DNA of 64,000 bases from Akebia trifoliata. Taxonomy: Eukaryota > Streptophyta > Magnoliopsida > Ranunculales > Lardizabalaceae. Position numbers and translations under genes: made by a program. The notes below the pieces were generated by a model that was not told the DNA's origin, did no database searches, and was given only the letters and a program-made list of their open reading frames with translations. Location of the stretch: NCBI GenBank assembly GCA_017979445.1, contig CM030706.1, positions 20,601,884 to 20,665,883 of the forward strand. Reading direction: 5' to 3'. Shown here piece by piece: positions 55,011 to 64,000 of this stretch; the first letter of the stretch is position 1; each line of letters starts with the position of its first letter.

Positions 55011-57033
55011 CGGGAGTGTGCTAAGGCACATTGTTTCTCTAAAGGGATTGAGGTAGATAAGGCAAAGGTAGGTCTAATTGAAAAATTACCACCTCCTAGA
55101 ACGGTCAAAGAAATTAGGTCATTCCTAGGCCATGCAGGTTTTTATCGTAGATTCATTAAAGATTTCGGAAAATCTCGAAGCCTTTATGTGAGCTATTGGG
55201 AAAGGATGTTCCTTTCGACTTTTCAGAGTCATGTCTCTCTGCGTTCAACAAACTCAAGTCCGAGTTAACCTTGGCACCCATTATTCAACCTCCAAACTGG
55301 AGCATTCCATTCGAAGTTATGTGCAACGCTTCAGATTATGCAATAGGCATTGTTTTGGATCAGCGAATTGAAAAATAACCTCATGTTATTTAATATGCTA
55401 GTAAAACCCTTAACGATGCTCAGCTTAACTACTCTACAACGGACAAGGAAATGCTAGCAGTGGTCTATGCCGTTGAAAAATTTCGCCCCTACCTTATAGG
55501 ATCTAAAGTTGTGATCTACACAGACCACGCAGCATTGAAGTACCTTCTATCAAAGAAAGATGCTAAAGCAAGATTATCCGTTGGATTCTACTTCTACAAG
55601 AGTTTGATCTCGAGATCCGAGATAAAAAGGGGTAGAAAATGTCGTAGCTGATCACTTGTCTAGGATAGTTAACAAGCCATCCGAGAATCCTTACCCATCT
55701 CTGAATCCTTTCCCGATGAGCAACTTATGCAATCTCTCAAGCCAATGCTCCATGGTATGCGACATTGTCAACTACCTAGTTACAGGTCAATTCCCAGTCA
55801 AAATGACAGTCAAGAGAAACTTCGCCTTCTGTCAAAAACAAAATGGTATTTCTGGGATGAACCATACTTATTTAAGTATTGTCCCGATCAAATCATTAGA
55901 CGTTGTATTTCAACCTATGAGCAGGTCAGTATCCTAGAGTTTTTCCATAATCATGCCTGCGGAGGGCACTTCAGTGGTAAGAAGACCGCCATGAAAATCT
56001 TACAATGCGATTTTTTCTGGCCTAGTATTTTTCATGATGCCCACGAGTTTAGCAAATCTTGTGATAGATGTCAGAGATTAGGAAAAATCTCTAAGAGAAA
56101 TGAAATGCTCAAAATCCTATCCTGATCATCGAAATTTTTGACGTGTGGGGTATAGACTTCATGGGACCCTTTCCTATCTCCTAGGGTTACCAATACATCC
56201 TACTTGCCGTTGACTATGTGTCAAAATGGGTCGAAGCTGTGGCATGTAGAACTAACGATCACAAGTTGTGATAAAATTCATCAAGGAGACGATTTTTTCA
56301 AGATTTGGTACTCCACGAGCTATCATAAGTGATGGTGGCTCGCATTTTTACAACAAGATATTTGCTGCGTTGATGAAATACCTCATAACGCATAAGGTTG
56401 CCACACCTTACCACCCACAAACAAGTGGACAAGTGGAGATTTCTAACAGGGAAATAAAGACTATCTTAGAAAAAACAGTCAATCCTTCAAGGAAAGATTG
56501 GTCTTTGAGATTGAATGATTCACTCTGGGCCTATAGGACTGCATTCAAGACACCCATAGGGATGTCTCCCTACCGGTAAGTTTTTGGCAAGGCCTGCCAT
56601 CTCCCTGTAGAACTAGAACATCGTGCATATTGGGCGATCAAACGCCTCAACTTTGATTTTGATAAAGCAGTGAGAAGCGAAAGTTACAACTAGACGAGTT
56701 AGAAGAGATTAGAAATGACTCGTATGATTGTGCCAAAAGGTACAAAAAAGCGTACCAAATTCTTTCACGATAGGCACATTCTTAGGAGGAATTTCATTCC
56801 TAATCAAAAAGTTTTGTTGTATGATAATAGACTCCACCTTTTTCCTGGAAAACTTAAGTCTCGATGGACTGGCCCATATATTATCCAAACAGTTTACCCC
56901 ATGGTGCTGTTGAAGTCCTTAATCCTAAGGACGGATCCACTTTCAAAGTGAATGGCCAACGTCTCAAACCGTTTGTCGAGTATGTTCCGCAGGAGGAAGT
57001 TCTTTTTCTCGATGATCCCGTCTATCAAAATTA
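55011..57033 (+). pseudogene. Athila-like Ty3/gypsy pol remnant (RT end, RNase H, integrase)
   Basis: The reading starts within the end of reverse transcriptase (KGIEVDKAKVGLIEKLPPP, FLGHAGFYRRFIKDF). The RNase H part follows with [36 protein letters not shown] and [19 protein letters not shown]. The integrase zinc finger is at about 55946-56070 (H, H, then CDRCQR). The integrase core shows [20 protein letters not shown] and [16 protein letters not shown], so the D, D and E positions are visible. A C-terminal part runs to about 57033. Stops and frameshifts split it repeatedly (for example near 55376, 55649, 56123 and 56182), so it is inactive. Motif wording is closest to the Athila lineage. 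Confidence 0.9.
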
Positions 57034-58282
57034 ACTATGTTTTCGTCTAGCTAAAGACGTTAAACTTAGCACTTCTGGGAGGCAATCCATGCACTTCAAG
57101 GGACATTGTGTTAAATATCAACAGGACTATAAGGTCTTTCTCAGGTGCTATCTAACCCACTTCATTTCATTTTGTCAATTTCAATTTTACCTTTGCATGT
57201 ATAGTTGAAATATTGAGGACAATATAATGTTTAAGTTTGGGGGTGTATGGGTTGGATTTCCACTTATTATTTTCTTTTTTTATACAAAAAAAATTGAAAA
57301 ATATTTGGTTGGCAACTTTGTTGTATTTTTCTCAAAGTCTTAGCTTGTATCTTTTAAGCACTTAGTGAAAATATTTAATCAGTCTTTCATTGGAAGCTAT
57401 GATCTGGAGTCCCCATTTATGTTTCTCTTAGGCAAAAATTAGAGCAAAGTTATCTTTTGGTTTATAGTCACTTCTAATAAGGTTACCAAGAGTCTAGATT
57501 GTATTAAAAGAGCTTGTTACCTTCTTTCTACCTAGAGTTTAAGGAAAAACTAGGTTTGATGAACTTTGACTTCCTTGTTCAATTGGTTGGTTGATTAGAA
57601 GAAAAACAGAACTGGATTGTATACACCTTGTACAGCAACCATTGAATTAGACTGGGTACCTTGAAAAGGGCTGCCTACTTTTCTTAGAAAAATAGTGAAG
57701 AAGTAAATAAAAAAAAAAAAAAGTCAAAGATCCAAAAGTTTATATAAAGTTTTAGTAGGGTGAAAGCCATCAAGTGTAAAAATGTGAGTATACTGGAATA
57801 TCACAGATAAAGCCCCTTAGAGGTATTAAAGTGAATATCCACACTTCTCACTACCCCAGACAGGATGCTAAGTTTAGAATTAAACCCTAAGTTACTCCAG
57901 TTATTCTTGAGTAGTTAGAAGGTTGAAACTCATTTTGGGAAATCGAATCTCTTAAATTTCTGAGTTAGAATCACTATCGCTTAAAGGTCAATTTAAGTCT
58001 AAGTTTTTGTCGAGAGAAATAAGGGTTGGGACTCTATACCAAGCAGTACTTCTAATTGATTGACAAAAAAAAAAAAAAAGACTAGTGCTTTTCAATATAA
58101 GTTTTGATTTAGACTATTTTTACTTCAAAGTTGTTTTCAAATTTTGTGGGTATATTTTCTGCAAACCCTCACGAGTCAAACTCGTCCACTAGGGGTAATC
58201 TAGCGGTTCAAGGGCTTTGCATTCGCTAAATGCAGTCGAGGATGCCTGCGAAAGTGGCAGTTTTATTTTCTAGGGACTAGAA
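57034..58282 (+). mobile_element. Region between pol and 3' LTR of the Athila-like element
   Basis: About 1.25 kb without recognised coding sequence. In Athila elements this interval can hold an envelope-like open frame, but I see none here. It contains 'aagtttgggggtgtatgg' at 57232, similar to the true polypurine tract at 58288, and poly-A runs near 57709 and 58066. Confidence 0.65.
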
Positions 58283-58284
58283 AA

Positions 58285-58301
58285 AGGTAAGTTTGGGGGT
58301 G
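58285..58301 (+). promoter_or_regulatory. Polypurine tract
   Basis: AAGGTAAGTTTGGGGGTG lies immediately before the LTR start, the usual place for the plus-strand primer. It supports the 5' border of the 3' LTR and the plus-strand orientation. Confidence 0.7.
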
Positions 58302-59513
58302 TGATGAGTGTCTCCAAACACTCAATTATACGCACATTTTCCGGATATTTATCTTGATTTTTGTACCTATTTCTCTATATTAAGATAATAATCATGATAA
58401 GCCTCAAACCACCACGTTGCATGTTAATTAGGCTTAATTATATATAAATAAATTCATTTACTAGATAAATCTAATTACGTGTGTTTCTTGTGCAGAAAAT
58501 CAACAAATTGGAATCAAAATCTCAAGACAAAAGCATTTGGGCCCACTTTGGAATATCCTAACACTTTGGAATGCCCTAATCCTTAACTCATATTCTCCTC
58601 TTTTGTCTTTTTGTGCAAAGAAAAGTGGAGGCTACTTTTAGACTCTTCTACACACATTTTTCTCTATAAATAGAGCCTTCATTTCTAGAGAAAGGGTCCC
58701 ATCTTGGTTCTCTTATCCAAGACTCCTTTAATCTAAGGCTCTTTGCCTATTCTCTTATTTTTTGTATTTTCATTTTCTAGTTATTTTCTTTTGACTAATT
58801 AGTCTTGTAAGAAGTAGAAGAAGAAGAAGTTGTAATTTTCTCCATGAAATGAAGAAAAGTTCTTTCATCTCTTATCTTCCCTCTCTTGCAATGACATTAG
58901 GCTAAGTTTCCCTCCATTGGAGAGTGGAAAAGCCTAGAGCAAGTTCTTGTGTTATTTTTAATTTCATGCCTTTCTTTTATTTAAAATGCTTATGAATTCT
59001 CTTTAAGTTTCTTGCACCTTTTATTCTTAATATAGATACTTTATGCTTAGATTAGATCAAGATAAAGTATGCTTAAACTAGATAATTGGTAGTAGGAAGT
59101 TTTCAAAGAATTCTACTTTGTTTATGTTCCCTTATTTCATTTCATTTGCAAAACTTTCCGATCTAAGGAGCTAACACCAAGCCCTTACGATTGAGTTATA
59201 AAAAGGCTTGAAACAAAGAATGTCTCATCAACATGTTCTAGGTAGATCCACCTCTAATGGTGTTCTAATTTCATAAGTTTACTTGCTTTTAATTTCACTT
59301 ACTTTAGTTCTTTTCTAGTAATTTTACATTTTCTTATAAGTTCAAAAATACAAAGAAAAATAGTTTTAATTCCTTTTAGTTAATTTGAATTTTATCTTCT
59401 TAGCTTAACTCTATTCCTCCTTCTCTTGGGTTCGATCCTCTACTTGCCCCACAAGTAAGGTAAACGTAAGATTATTATTAACTCCGGTGAGAAGAACAAC
59501 GATAGTCTCATCA
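58302..59513 (+). mobile_element. 3' LTR of the Athila-like element
   Basis: The 1212-bp LTR starts TGATGAG and ends CTCATCA, a perfect 7-bp inverted terminal repeat with TG...CA. A TATAAATA box at 58665-58672 is followed by typical transcribed sequence. The right border is exact, because from 59514 the sequence continues as the CACTA copy (equivalent to 37295). The expected target duplication gtcct is at 59514-59518; its partner lies in or beyond the gap. Confidence 0.88.
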
Positions 59514-60600
59514 GTCCTTTCTTGTGTGGGTTACTATGACAATTTGCATCCGCGATGGCTCCACCCCATTATTTTTTTCTGTCTATTAACAAGTAAAGCA
59601 TTAATCATAAATAGTATTGCAATCATATACTAAATAAGTTCGATGGTTATTTGATTTTACCTCCTCCTCGAATTTTCTTGCAAAGCTCTTTGTGCCAGAT
59701 GTGTGGTATATTTTTTGTTTCTTACGATTGGCTTTATTTTTCTTTTCCCACATCTACAAAGTAAACAATAAAAAATTAGATAATATTCAAACCTTACCAA
59801 TAGTTAATTAAATGAATTTATATGTAACTATGGTTGTTACTCATACCTTACCAACTTTGCCTTCCCAAAATTGAACAAGCCAATCCCACTCCACTTGATC
59901 CATAAAAGGTGGAAGGTTCTTTTTAGCCTCATCTGGAGCGCCCACAAAGTCTAAATAGTATTTTTTTTTCAAGAGGCATTTGCGGTCTTTCCATTTCTGA
60001 TTGAAGGATTCAAGAACCCAACCCTTCAAGTCGGCATCGATATCAAAAACCCCCTACATCAAATTTAAAAAAGCATAGGCGTAAAGTTTCTAGATAAATA
60101 TAAACAGTTAGTGTACTTTAATTGATTTATTTTTTAGATTACCTGAACAGTTTGCCAAATATTTTCTTTAGCTTCAATCGGCACTCGCCTCCAATCTGAA
60201 TGCATAAAAGATATGAACCGTGGCTTCCGTACCACGGTACCTAAAAACTGTCCAAGTAACTTGGTCCCATTGCCAATAGGCTGCTTGTAGTTGTTTTTTC
60301 AAACACATGTTTTTAAATCCTGTAGGCCAATGTTCTAAAGTGATTCAAGACGTGTATTGCCTCGCACATGTTTTTTATGCGTCTTGGTAGACCCTGTAGA
60401 AAATTATGTACAAAAAATTGATTATCATTCAATTACATATACATATATGAGTGCAAAATCTTAAAAACAATTAGTCAATCTTACTAGATGTTGAATTAGA
60501 TCCTGATCGGAAGGGGCAGTCATATCTATCTGTGCGGGCCCCAAATGTACCGTCTCATCCCCATGTTGGGAAGGTTGTGAATCATGACTATGCATCCTAT
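59514..60600 (-). pseudogene. PTTA/Transposase_24 gene, copy 2 (3' end cut by the Athila-like LTR)
   Basis: Close copy of 37295-39460 without the solo LTR. Exons on the minus strand: about 60470-60597 (MHSHDSQPSQHGDE), about 60130-60370 (FISFMHSDWRRVPIEAKEN), about 59847-60053 (DLKGWVLESFNQKWKDRK) and about 59658-59752. The reading stops at 59514 where the retrotransposon was inserted, so the last two exons are lost or lie beyond the gap. Differences from copy 1 are a few per hundred bases. The single gtact at 60113-60117 is the unoccupied Tekay-like LTR site. Confidence 0.85.
60113..60117. other. Unoccupied insertion site of the 37898-38971 solo LTR
   Basis: A single gtact joins flanks that in copy 1 are separated by the 1074-bp LTR and a duplicated gtact. 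It gives direct proof of the insertion and its boundaries. Confidence 0.93.
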
Positions 60601-60774
60601 AATAAAGATCAAGAAAATGATTAGTTCCTTTGAAACTTATAAGAAATGTTATTAAGTTAATGATAATAGAGGTCAATTCAAAGATTTACAAATGAGTTTT
60701 TTTAATTATTAATTACCAAATCTATGTCAAATGATACATTGAACTTGGAATTACATCATTGTACATGAATAATT

Positions 60775-63700
60775 TCAAACAGCATCACTGGACTCCAACT
60801 CATCCCCATCAATACTATTGAAATCTGACTCGTCAATGTCATCCTTCTTAATTTCATATGTGGCCGTTAAAGGTGTCGTGATAATTAGAAGCGCATTGAT
60901 CGTTATTCCTGGCATATCTTACCTATCCCATGTTACGTTATCATCAGAGGCGATCAAAGTATCCACCATACTTTGATCATTACAAGACAAGTTTTGCAAG
61001 TAATCATCGATATCCTCTACTGTACCATTTCCTCCCATTTCAAACAAATCTCTTGGTTTTGACTGTACAGTAGTATACCAGTTTGAATTCATGGAGTCCT
61101 TGACGTAGAATACTTGTGTGGTTTGAGATGCTAGTACAAATGGTTCATCGAAAACATTTGCTCCAGTATTGGATAAGTATGTGAAATTCACGAGCGTAAA
61201 CCCCAAGTCATCTTTTTTTATTCATCTTCTAACGTCAACCCACTCACACTTAAACAATACAACACGCTTCCATTCATAATAATTGAGCTCTATGATATCA
61301 GTCAATACACCATAATAGGTAATGTCTCCTTGAATTGGGTTTCTATCACTAACACTTGAGAAACTTGATGTATTTGCAACCACGATAACTCTGTTGTTTT
61401 GAGTTTTTCTCTTACTTTCACTACCTTTCGTGCGAAATCTGAACTCATTAATGATATACGTGTTGAATCTTTTTGCGACACGATCAGGACCCTTTGCTAA
61501 TTTCTTAACTTCATCTGAAAGTGGAAAATTCTCCGACTGGGAGGACTTGTTGAAAAGCCAATCATCAAATTCTTTGGCGTGAAGCCTATCAATTTCAAAA
61601 CGACTGACCCGACGATGCTGCTACTTAAGTTCATTCTTGTGTTTTCTGTATATGTTTGAGTTCAAGAGATATGATTAACTATGGATATATTACATTCAAC
61701 ATGCATCGTAAAACTCAAAATAAATATGCATTCTTACTCAAAGTATGGGACAAGTGTCTCAGAGTTGAAAAGCATGTATCGATTTGCTTGTCTCCATGAT
61801 ATTTCATCTAGAGTAAATACTTGTTCTTTTCCCAATAGTCGACCTGAGAAAGTGTTACCAAAGTCATCATTTCTTATTGGCCGATTAAACCTTGTCTCCA
61901 CACTATCAAAGTACCTCGAGCAAAATGTTAAGCATTCTTCTGCGAGGTACCCTTCTGCGATAGAACCTTCTGGTCGACTTCGATTACGTACATACGATTT
62001 AAGTGTGAGAAGGTACCTATGACCATGCATTGAGATAATTTGACTATGAGATTGAATAGTGTGGTGCATGTGAAACTAAACAAAAAAATACAAAAATTAA
62101 TGCATACCTTTCAATAGGGTACATCCATCGATAATGTACTGGTCCAGCGATTCGTGCCTCGGCAGCCAAATGAACCGGTAAATGCACCATAACATCAAAG
62201 AACGCTGGGGGAAAAACCCTCTCTAAGTGGCATAATGTTAGCACAATTCGAGACTGCAACCTTTCAAAGTCATCTACCCGTGCAACCTTAGAACACACTC
62301 TCTAAAGAATGTGCACAACTCAATTAGGTTTGCGCTCACATGCATACCAATATACCTCGCAAGGCTATCGGGAGTAGTTGTTGCATCAACACATGACAAT
62401 CATGACTCTTGAGTCCAGAAATCTTACGTTTTTGGGATGTCACATCGTGAAAATTTCGATGCAAACCATCTGATCTTACAATTCTTCAACACATTACAAA
62501 AGTTCTCTTTTTCAATATTAGTCATTGTAAAACACGTGGAGGATAATATGTCTTATTTCCCATACTAACTGGATGAAGTTTATTTTGTATTTTCATTTCT
62601 TGCAAGTCTAGACGAGCCTTCAAATTATCTTTTGTCTTTCCTTCGATGTTCAGCAAAATCCTAATGACATTATCACACACATTTTTCTCAATGTGCATGA
62701 CATCCAAACTATGTCGCAACAGATTGTGTTTCCAATAAGGTAAGTCAAAGAAAATACTTTTCTTCTTCCAATTGTAAAAATCTCTCGCATCATCTTCTCG
62801 TCCTCTCTTGCGACCTTTTGCAACTTTAGAAATCTTCCCGAATGTGATGTTTATGCCCTCTACTTGTTCCAAAACCTCATAACCAGATGGTGGGATTGGC
62901 ATAATTCGATGTTCTCGTTCTCCATCGAAACATTTCTTATCAAATCTAAACCTATGGTCAATCGGCAGAAATCGACGGTGACCTAGGTAACAAAATTTTC
63001 TACCATGCTTCAAACGTCGAGAACAATTGTCCTTATTGCAACAAGGACAAGCAAGACGACCTTTGGTGCTCCATCCAGACAACATAGCGTATCCTGAAAA
63101 GTCGCTAATCGTCCATAATAGTGCAGCTTTCATTTGAAAGGTTTGATTGCTATGTGCGTCATATGTGTCTACGCCAAACTCCCTCAATTGTCTCAAATCA
63201 TCTATCAATTGTTGCAAATACACGTCGATATCATTGTCGGGTCCATAAGGACCTAGAATCAATAATGATAACATGAGATAAGGCTGTTTCATACACATCC
63301 ATGGTGGTAAGTTGTATACTGTTAGAATGACAGGCCAAGTACTATGAGAAATACTCATCGTCCTAAATGGATTAAAGCCATCGGTTGCCAACCCAAGTCT
63401 AACATTGCGACTGTCTAAAGAAAATGGTCGATGTTTAATGTCAAAATCTTTCCAAGCAAGAGAGTCAGCTGGATGCCTCAATGACCCATCTTTGGTACGA
63501 CTCTCGTCATGCCATCGCATGAATGCTGCGGTCTTCGATGACATGAATAACCTTTGAAGCCTTGGAACCAATGGAAAATAACGCAATATTTTAGCAGGAA
63601 TCTTTCTTTTTTTTTATCCTCAGATAAATGTTCTCATAATTCTCTTTATGTTCAACTTGCTGCCATCTCGAAGTACCACACACCTTGCATAATTCGTCAT

Positions 63701-64000
63701 TGGCTGTGTCCTTCCAATATAACATACAATCATTAGGGCACGCATCAATTTTATTGTAATTAAGTCCCAACTCCCTAATGATCTTCTTCGCATCATAAAA
63801 AGAGTTTGGCAACAACTCTCCCTCGGGTAATGCCTCCTTCAAAAGCGTAAGTAACATGTCAAAGGACTTGTTGCTCCATCCAGACAAACACTTTATGTGA
63901 TATAGTCGAACAATGAAAGAGAGCTTTGTGAACTTGGTACATCCGGGATACAACTCTCTATCTGCATCTTGAAGCAACCTAAAAAAATTTTCTACATCGG
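60775..64000 (-). pseudogene. TNP2-type CACTA transposase, degenerate copy 2 (runs off the window)
   Basis: Same domains as copy 1. At 60919-61206 lies DUF4216 (DEPFVLASQTTQVFYVKD, here open through TTVQSKPRD). DUF4218 lies at about 61770-62400. Transposase_21 is at 62522-63586 (LSGWSTKGRLACPCCNK) and continues in another frame at 63591-63977. The TGA before KKDDLGFTL (61222-61224) and the TAA after VTWDR are shared with copy 1. Private breaks are an extra T near 63605, a lost G near 62538, and several single-base losses at 62290-62480. It keeps the codons HSLDVMHIEKNVCDN that copy 1 lost by a 2-bp deletion. The N-terminus is beyond the window. Confidence 0.92.
61754..61758. other. Unoccupied insertion site of the 40619-42350 solo LTR
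   Basis: A single gtgtc joins caa and tcagag. In copy 1 this site is split by the 1732-bp LTR with gtgtc on both sides. Copy 2 therefore preserves the pre-insertion state. Confidence 0.95.

Noticed and set aside
54714..55108. Two open frames crossing the N gap
   Set aside because: Their central residues are undetermined; the frames join unrelated sequence across a gap of unknown size.
57034..58282. Envelope-like gene between pol and the 3' LTR
   Set aside because: Some Athila elements have one, but no long open frame or membrane-spanning pattern is visible here.
37295..64000. Simple segmental duplication of a host region as the origin of the two transposase copies
   Set aside because: Not excluded, but the shared sequence seen is only CACTA transposase sequence. 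Independent insertions of related elements explain it without involving host DNA, and flanks beyond the window are needed to decide.

Overview
The window is plant nuclear DNA, almost certainly from a flowering plant and probably a eudicot. Evidence for this is the AT-rich intergenic sequence, GT-AG introns, CACTA/MULE/hAT DNA transposons, Ty1/copia and Ty3/gypsy LTR elements, and fragments of plant-only gene families (plant mobile domain, DUF668, PPR, plant glutamate receptor, L-type starch phosphorylase). I cannot name the species. I see no intact, single-copy host gene: every coding stretch recognised is a transposon gene, a broken retrotransposon polyprotein, or a captured piece of a host gene. 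All family assignments come from recognising motifs by eye.

Layout, left to right. 1-2738: the 5' end of a minus-strand Ty3/gypsy element (Tat/Ogre-like primer binding site plus a 2.05 kb LTR) that runs off the left edge. 4380-8313: a dead SIRE-like copia gag split by a solo LTR (5357-7078, 5-bp target duplication acatg). 9960-11673: a solo LTR of the first family (target duplication gatat). 14143-22984: a non-autonomous CACTA element, called CACTA-2 here (8.8 kb, target duplication att). It carries exons of a receptor-like kinase, an ankyrin/PGG protein, a glutamate receptor, a DUF668 protein and CstF77.

25062-50941 is a nest of transposons. A Mutator-like element (MULE; 9-bp target duplication, one mismatch) carries a plant-mobile-domain gene fragment. 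That fragment is split by a 23.7 kb CACTA element, CACTA-1 (26442-50125, target duplication ttg). CACTA-1 has palindromic subterminal arrays at both ends, a block of captured exons all on the minus strand (starch phosphorylase, LRR receptor kinase, bZIP, GSK3 kinase, tyrosine phosphatase, PPR, copine/BONZAI), and its own two minus-strand genes, TNP2-type and PTTA/Transposase_24-type. Two solo LTRs, a hairpin MITE and a hAT-like element sit inside it.

51086-52764 is a non-autonomous hAT element with a MITE inside. A 100-N assembly gap lies at 54911-55010. 55011-59513 is the 3' half of an Athila-like gypsy element with degenerate pol and a 1.2 kb 3' LTR. That LTR abuts 59514-64000, a second copy of the CACTA transposase genes. 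The second copy lacks both solo LTRs and so keeps their two unoccupied insertion sites.

How the parts relate: both CACTA elements have picked up host exons with splice sites attached, and in CACTA-1 these lie in the same orientation as the transposase genes, so chimeric transcripts are possible. Comparing the two transposase copies gives an order of events. Two defects (a TGA and a TAA in and after DUF4216) are shared and predate the split; the two solo LTRs and several further breaks are private to one copy.
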